A DNA stretch of 64,000 nucleotides. It comes from Bacteroidales bacterium (GTDB taxonomy: Bacteria; Bacteroidota; Bacteroidia; Bacteroidales; Muribaculaceae). The notes beneath the pieces are model-generated. The model was given only the letters and a program-made list of their open reading frames with translations, ran no database searches and was not told the origin of the DNA. Positions 59,442 to 64,000 of this stretch are shown here, piece after piece. Positions within the stretch are counted from its first letter, which is position 1; each line of letters opens with the position of its first letter. A program made the translations under genes and the position numbers. The stretch is from assembly GCA_004557825.1 (NCBI GenBank), contig SFFL01000009.1:1-64000 (forward strand), written 5' to 3'.

Positions 59442-60659
59442 TTATTTCAGGCGGGCGAGAGCATCGCTTATGCGGGCCATAGCGGCTGTGAGCTGCTCCT
59501 CGGCGGCGGCGTAGCTCAGGCGGATGTAGCCGGGGAGGAAGAATGCCGAACCGGCCACGGTGGCCACGTGGGCCTCTTCGAGCAGATACATAGCCATCTC
59601 CGTGTCGGTGGAGATGGTGCGGCGGGTGCCGTCGGCAGCGGTGTAGCTCTTGCCCAGGTAGCTCTTGATGCAGGGGAAGATGTAGAACGCGCCGGAGGGC
59701 ATATCCAGCTCCAGCCCGGGGATTTCGCGTGCCAGCCCTACGATGAGGTCGCGGCGGCGGCGGAATGCCTCGCGCATCTGCTCCACGCACTCCTGCGCCC
59801 CACGGTAGGCGGCTTCTGCGGCCTTCTGGGCGATGGTGCTGGTGCCGGAGGTGGTCTGTCCCTGGAGCTTGCTTACAGCTTTGGCCACGGGGGCGGGGCC
59901 TGCCATATAGCCGATACGCCAGCCGGTCATAGCATAGGCCTTGCTGACGCCGTTGACGATGACCAGACGGTCGGCGATTTCGGGGAATTCCCCGAAGGAA
60001 ACGTGCCCCTGCGGGGTATAGTTGATGTGTTCGTAAATTTCATCGGAGAGGATGAGCACCTGCGGGTGGCGGCGGAGCACCTCCACTAAGGCGGCGATTT
60101 CCTCGCGGGTGTAGACGGCGCCGGTGGGGTTGGAGGGGGAGCAGATGAGCACCACGCGTGTGCGGGGGGTGATGGCTGCTTCGAGCTGCTCGGGGGTGAC
60201 TTTGAATCCCTGGCTCATCTCGGCCTGAACGAGCACCGGGGTGCCCTCGGCCAGCTTCACCATCTCCACATAGCTCACCCATGCGGGCACGGGGATGATA
60301 ACCTCGTCGCCGGGATTCACCACAGCCATAATGGTGTTCGACAGCTCCTGCTTAGCGCCGGTGCCCACCACAATCTGAGCCGGGGTGAAGGAGGCGTGAT
60401 TCTCGCGGGAGAGCTTGTCGGCGATGGCCTCGCGCAGACTCAGATAGCCCGGCACGGGGGAATAGTGCGAGAAATTGTTCTCCACTGCGCTGATGGCGGC
60501 GAGTTTGATGTGGTCGGGGGTGGGGAAGTCGGGCTCGCCCACCGAGAGATTGATTACATCTACGCCAGCGGCGCGAAGCTCGCTGCTTTTCTGCGACATA
60601 GCAAGGGTGGCCGATTCGGCCAGGCGCTTGATTCTGTCGGCGATGAAAGATTGTTCCAT
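59442..60659 (-). CDS. Class I PLP-dependent aspartate-type aminotransferase
   Basis: A 405-residue aminotransferase of fold type I. It has LSVGEPDFPTPDHI, GTGAKQELSNTI, the SNPTGAVYTREE turn, and the PLP-binding Lys in NGVSKAYAMTGWRIGY. This is the thermophilic-type aspartate aminotransferase group, some of whose members also use prephenate. The start at 60659 (MEQSFIADRIKRL) is preferred over one ten codons upstream. A -7 box at 60763 suggests its own promoter. Confidence 0.93.
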   Translation of the reverse strand: MEQSFIADRIKRLAESATLAMSQKSSELRAAGVDVINLSVGEPDFPTPDHIKLAAISAVENNFSHYSPVPGYLSLREAIADKLSRENHASFTPAQIVVGTGAKQELSNTIMAVVNPGDEVIIPVPAWVSYVEMVKLAEGTPVLVQAEMSQGFKVTPEQLEAAITPRTRVVLICSPSNPTGAVYTREEIAALVEVLRRHPQVLILSDEIYEHINYTPQGHVSFGEFPEIADRLVIVNGVSKAYAMTGWRIGYMAGPAPVAKAVSKLQGQTTSGTSTIAQKAAEAAYRGAQECVEQMREAFRRRRDLIVGLAREIPGLELDMPSGAFYIFPCIKSYLGKSYTAADGTRRTISTDTEMAMYLLEEAHVATVAGSAFFLPGYIRLSYAAAEEQLTAAMARISDALARLK

Positions 60660-60762
60660 TATATAATGCTGTTCAGATGTTTTCTGCAATAAGAGGCTTG
60701 CGGGCTGTTTGTTGCCGGAGGCTTGCGGGATGTGGATGCAAGCCTAAGGCCGTAGCCGTGTG

Positions 60763-60770
60763 CAAAGTTA
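60763..60770 (-). promoter_or_regulatory. Candidate -7 box of the aminotransferase gene
   Basis: TAACTTTG on the minus strand fits TAnnTTTG, a few bases past the end of the AsmA-like gene. It gives a leader of about 100 nt. Confidence 0.5.
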
Positions 60771-60774
60771 GCAA

Positions 60775-63700
60775 TTATTTTCGTTTTCGTTTCCCTTTTG
60801 CGGATTTTGGCTCGGGAGCGGGCGGGTCGTGGGGAGGGAAACGGAGGGTGTCGGGGTTGTCGATAAGCCCGGCGCGAATCATTTTCAGGGAGTCGGCGTA
60901 GCTTACGGTCTCCTCGGCGTCAAGTTCGGCGGCGGTTGTTGACCGGCCCTGCGAGCGGAAATTCAGACGGCCCGACCGGGCGTTGCGCAATCCGCGGCGG
61001 AACATATTGTCGATCTGCTGAACGAGGTTGATGCGGGTGTTGTCGGCAATCTGTTGACGCTCCACCACCATCTTCTCCTTGAACTTGGCACCACCGAGGC
61101 GCACCTTCAGCTTCTCGGGTGTGCCCTTGATGTTGATGCCGAACTTGAAGGGGATGGGGGATTTGAGCACCGACACGTGATAGTTGAGATTCATAGCCAG
61201 GTCGTTGTGCCCCATTACGCCCAGACGGTAGCGGTCGATGTCGAACATAAAGGGGTACAGCTCTATAGCGCCTCGGTCGATTACGGCCTCAACCGACATA
61301 TGGTCGATCATATTGCGCTTCTTGTTCTTGAAGAGCAGCCACTTCGATACGGTTTTGAATGTGTCGGGGTCGAGGAGCACCAGCGAATCACCCTCGATGC
61401 TGATGGCGGCGCGGAGCGAGGGAATGTTGATGTCCATATTGCGGTACAGGTCGGTGGTTACGGCGATGTCGGCGTTGACGATGCCGGCGAAATTCTGCAG
61501 CGCCGGCATAATGGTGTCGATAGCGGGCACAAGGCGGCTGACGCGATCAAGGTAGAAACGGTCGATTTTCATACCGAGGCCAAACTGGAGCGAGTCGGGG
61601 TTGACCGAGGAGTAGAGGCCGTTGACGGCCAAGGAGCCAATGTCGGTCGATGCCGAGAGGTTGCGCAGGTTCAGGGTGCCGGCGAGCATCAGCAGGTCGC
61701 CTTTGAAGTCGTGCAGCTCCAGGTCGGAATATAATATGTTACGCGCGCGCATACGCATACGCGCATCGATGTTGCGCGGAATCAGCAGCGGGCCGGAAGT
61801 GACGGTGTCGCCGGGAGCCTCGGTGATGGCGGTGTCGTTGTCGTCTTCCCAGAGGTTCTGCTCGCTGGTGGCGGGCGCTGCCCCGGTACCGGTGAAAAGG
61901 GCGCTGACAATCTGGTTGACGTTGATAGTGTCGGAGACGATGCTCAGACGCAGACCCAGCACATTGTCGCGGCGCGATGTGAGGGCGCGGCGGATGTTGG
62001 TGACGGCGCCGCTGATGCGGAAGTCGCTCTGCCCGGCCTTGTAGTGGAGATCGGAGAGGATTACGGAGTCGGAGTTGAAGCGCAGGTCGATGTGGCTCAG
62101 GGTATTGCGCAGTGGGAAGTAGGGAGTGGCGAGACGCCCGCGCTCAGCTTTGAGCGAGCCTTTGTAGTCCCAGCGGCGGAGCAGCCGGCGATCTTTTCGG
62201 TCGAGACGCATATCCACATCACCGTGTGCTATGGCCTGAGCGGCGGCAAGCGAATCGCGGTGCAGACGTTCGGCCCGGCGCTGCTGGCGCTCCTCGGGGG
62301 TGAGCTGGCCGAAAGCCTCGGCCGAGGGGGAGGAGGCGAAGCCGGAGTTGGAGTGCTCGTGCTGGTGCATATTGATGGTGAGCGACATCAGTGTCTCGCG
62401 CAGCGAGAATTTGGTGAGCGCCTGACCGAATGCCATACGTGCGGCGTTGACGCGCAGGTCGATGAGCGGCGAGCGGGCGTCACCTTTGAAGCGGCGCAGG
62501 GCGCCACCGATCGAGGCCTTGCGCAGACGGATGCGGATGGAGTCGGAGGGGGAATCGAATTTCAGTCGCTGCACCGAGATGCCGCCGCCGAAGGGGTTGA
62601 TTTCGGTGGTGTCGGCCGAGTTGCTCCGGTTGGAGGCACCCAGCCCGGCGGCGAGGTCGCGCACCTGTATGTCCATCCCCATTCCGTTGGCCGAAAGGGT
62701 GTCGATTTTCAGCGAAACACGCAGCAGGGAGTCGACTTTGTGCTCGCCGGCCACGAAGGAGTCGGAGGTGCCGAATTCCAGCAGACCGCGGTGGAGGAAA
62801 AGCTGCAGCGAATCCTTGGCCTCGGGGCGGGTGTCGGCGTGGAAGTCGGTGAGGGTGAGCTTGCCGGAGGCGTCGAGGCGGTGGAAGTGCTGCGGGTCGA
62901 GGTCGCTCAGGGCGAAGCGGAATTTAGTGTCGCCCTCCATAGTGCCGCGCAGGCGCAGGGGAATTCGGGAGGCCAGCACGGCGGGGATGCGGGCAAAGCT
63001 AAGTGTGCCGTGGAATTGTCCGTCGATATTCGGGTCTGAGAGGGCGTTGGTGACCTTGGCGTTGAGGCGGCAGTTCACCCCGGCGCCCTTCATAGTGAAT
63101 TTCCTGAGGTCGAACACCGATTTGTTCATATCCGTGCCCACGAAGTCGACGGCCAGGTCGCCCGAAAGCTCGTCGAGGATGAGCGATTCATAGCTGGCCT
63201 TGCAGGCGGGGATTGAGAGGGCGGCCTTGAAAGAGGGGAGGATGGTGTCGGTGAGCACATACGGCCTGGTAAGCTCGGCAGTGGCCGACAGGATCATATC
63301 GGTGTGGAGGGGCGCGGCATACTTCTGCATCTCAGCAGGGATATGCCTCAAGAGCTTCTGCACGGCCAGGTTCTCGATGGCGCCCTTGAAGGTGTTGATG
63401 ACCGGCGCGCCGGAGAAGTCGGCCTGCGTGCTGAAGAGCAGGGCGTACTCATCGAGTGTGAGCTTCATATCCGAAAGGGCGATTTTCAGCGGTTCAGCGG
63501 TTTTCCAGTCAAGGCGGCCGTCGATGCCGAAAACGAGCGGGTCGAGCGCCAGCTCCTTGAGCATCGGGATGTTGGCGCCACCCGTCAGCTCCAGACGGTA
63601 GAGGGGCGCTTCGTCGCCTCCGAGGTCGACATTCTTAATCGAAGCCGAGATGTCGGTGGAGTCGGCCATCGAACGGTAGCGCAGCGGTCCGGCCGAGAGG

Positions 63701-64000
63701 ATGCGGAAACTATTGATCTGAATATCGGGGAGCGAGAGGGGAGTGGTGGCGGTGTCGGGCTTCTCCTCGGTGGGGAAAATCAGGTAGTTGGCCACGGAAT
63801 CGTTGACCTGCAGGATGTTGACGCGCGGTGAGTCGATGAGCACGTCGTGGAGGTGTATGTTTCCGGCGAGGAGCTGCAGCACATTCACGCCGCCGCTGAA
63901 CCCCTTGAGGCTCATCAGCGAGTCGGCGTCGGCCGGGAGTGTGGCGCGCATCTGCGCGGGGAGGGAGCGCAGCGAGTGCGACACGATATCGAGCGAGTCT
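60775..64000 (-). CDS. AsmA-family envelope protein, N-terminus beyond the window
   Basis: At least 1074 residues are visible; the frame is open to the window edge (upstream codons read DSLDIVSHSLRS), so the start is not seen and the GTG at 63984 is not a real start. The protein is a long beta-rich AsmA/YicH-type repeat protein with the AsmA C-terminal region around 850-980 (FAGIVNADIAVTTDL, GHNDLAMNLNYHVSVLKSPIPFKFGINIKGTPEKLKVRLGG as landmark) and a basic tail ending KGKRKRK. Proteins of this group act in the envelope and may move lipids, like TamB; the role here is inferred from family only. Confidence 0.8.
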   Translation of the reverse strand, partial: DSLDIVSHSLRSLPAQMRATLPADADSLMSLKGFSGGVNVLQLLAGNIHLHDVLIDSPRVNILQVNDSVANYLIFPTEEKPDTATTPLSLPDIQINSFRILSAGPLRYRSMADSTDISASIKNVDLGGDEAPLYRLELTGGANIPMLKELALDPLVFGIDGRLDWKTAEPLKIALSDMKLTLDEYALLFSTQADFSGAPVINTFKGAIENLAVQKLLRHIPAEMQKYAAPLHTDMILSATAELTRPYVLTDTILPSFKAALSIPACKASYESLILDELSGDLAVDFVGTDMNKSVFDLRKFTMKGAGVNCRLNAKVTNALSDPNIDGQFHGTLSFARIPAVLASRIPLRLRGTMEGDTKFRFALSDLDPQHFHRLDASGKLTLTDFHADTRPEAKDSLQLFLHRGLLEFGTSDSFVAGEHKVDSLLRVSLKIDTLSANGMGMDIQVRDLAAGLGASNRSNSADTTEINPFGGGISVQRLKFDSPSDSIRIRLRKASIGGALRRFKGDARSPLIDLRVNAARMAFGQALTKFSLRETLMSLTINMHQHEHSNSGFASSPSAEAFGQLTPEERQQRRAERLHRDSLAAAQAIAHGDVDMRLDRKDRRLLRRWDYKGSLKAERGRLATPYFPLRNTLSHIDLRFNSDSVILSDLHYKAGQSDFRISGAVTNIRRALTSRRDNVLGLRLSIVSDTINVNQIVSALFTGTGAAPATSEQNLWEDDNDTAITEAPGDTVTSGPLLIPRNIDARMRMRARNILYSDLELHDFKGDLLMLAGTLNLRNLSASTDIGSLAVNGLYSSVNPDSLQFGLGMKIDRFYLDRVSRLVPAIDTIMPALQNFAGIVNADIAVTTDLYRNMDINIPSLRAAISIEGDSLVLLDPDTFKTVSKWLLFKNKKRNMIDHMSVEAVIDRGAIELYPFMFDIDRYRLGVMGHNDLAMNLNYHVSVLKSPIPFKFGINIKGTPEKLKVRLGGAKFKEKMVVERQQIADNTRINLVQQIDNMFRRGLRNARSGRLNFRSQGRSTTAAELDAEETVSYADSLKMIRAGLIDNPDTLRFPPHDPPAPEPKSAKGKRKRK

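Overview
The window is chromosomal DNA from a member of the Bacteroidales, most likely a Muribaculaceae-type gut bacterium; the family is an inference. The evidence is a SusC/SusD pair, lipoproteins with short Bacteroidetes-style signal peptides, the pyrG-yidC and coaX-lptC-hemolysin gene orders, genes without Shine-Dalgarno sites, and promoters of the Bacteroidetes type (TTTG, 20 nt, TAnnTTTG). The DNA is GC-rich except for an AT-rich dinD island. I found no tRNA, rRNA, CRISPR array, transposase or phage gene.

Layout: (1) 1-854 is a repeat-rich gap. (2) 855-12849, plus strand, is housekeeping: pfkA, a DUF308 membrane protein, dinD, pyrG, yidC, coaX, an outer-membrane barrel, lptC, a CorC/HlyC-type protein and pgi. 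(3) 13455-18687, minus, holds an M6 metalloprotease and a GH5-like secreted glycosidase. (4) 19159-20897, minus, is a Cu/Zn efflux permease with an HMA tail, followed by a Fur-family regulator. (5) 21153-37556, minus, is one large polysaccharide-utilization-like locus: ribokinase, SusC, SusD, three secreted ADP-ribosylglycohydrolase-family proteins, two duplicated-domain esterases, a GRP/DMT-type sugar permease and an FN3 lipoprotein. A divergent LacI regulator is encoded at 37756-38763, and a perfect 18-bp operator overlaps the -33 box of the locus promoter. (6) 39032-49131 carries gdhA, a beta-helix lipoprotein, upp, relA/spoT, mtnN, an AlbA-domain protein and uvrC. (7) 49409-64000, minus, carries tamL-tamB, a lipid-kinase homologue, tyrS, an aminotransferase and an AsmA-like protein cut by the window edge.

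How the genes work together: the locus in (5) looks like an expanded ribose/ADP-ribose scavenging system related in logic to the Bacteroides rus loci. Import through SusCD, release of ribose from ADP-ribose-like substrates, removal of ester groups, permease uptake and phosphorylation by RbsK form a coherent pathway, which is an inference from gene content.

The most unusual structural signal is a set of short dispersed repeat families. Family A is a palindrome with the core CGCGATATATCGCG, found about 14 times, eight of them inside reading frames without breaking them. Family B is a hairpin (TTCGGGCATGCG arms), five copies, two of them in frame inside tamB. Family C is a nested inverted repeat of about 230 bp, two copies, both between convergent genes. 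Family D is built from ATGCGGAATGC units at gene junctions, supplying stop and start codons. There are also 9-bp minisatellites. The in-frame families resemble in principle the Rickettsia palindromic elements and are the best candidate for something undescribed here.
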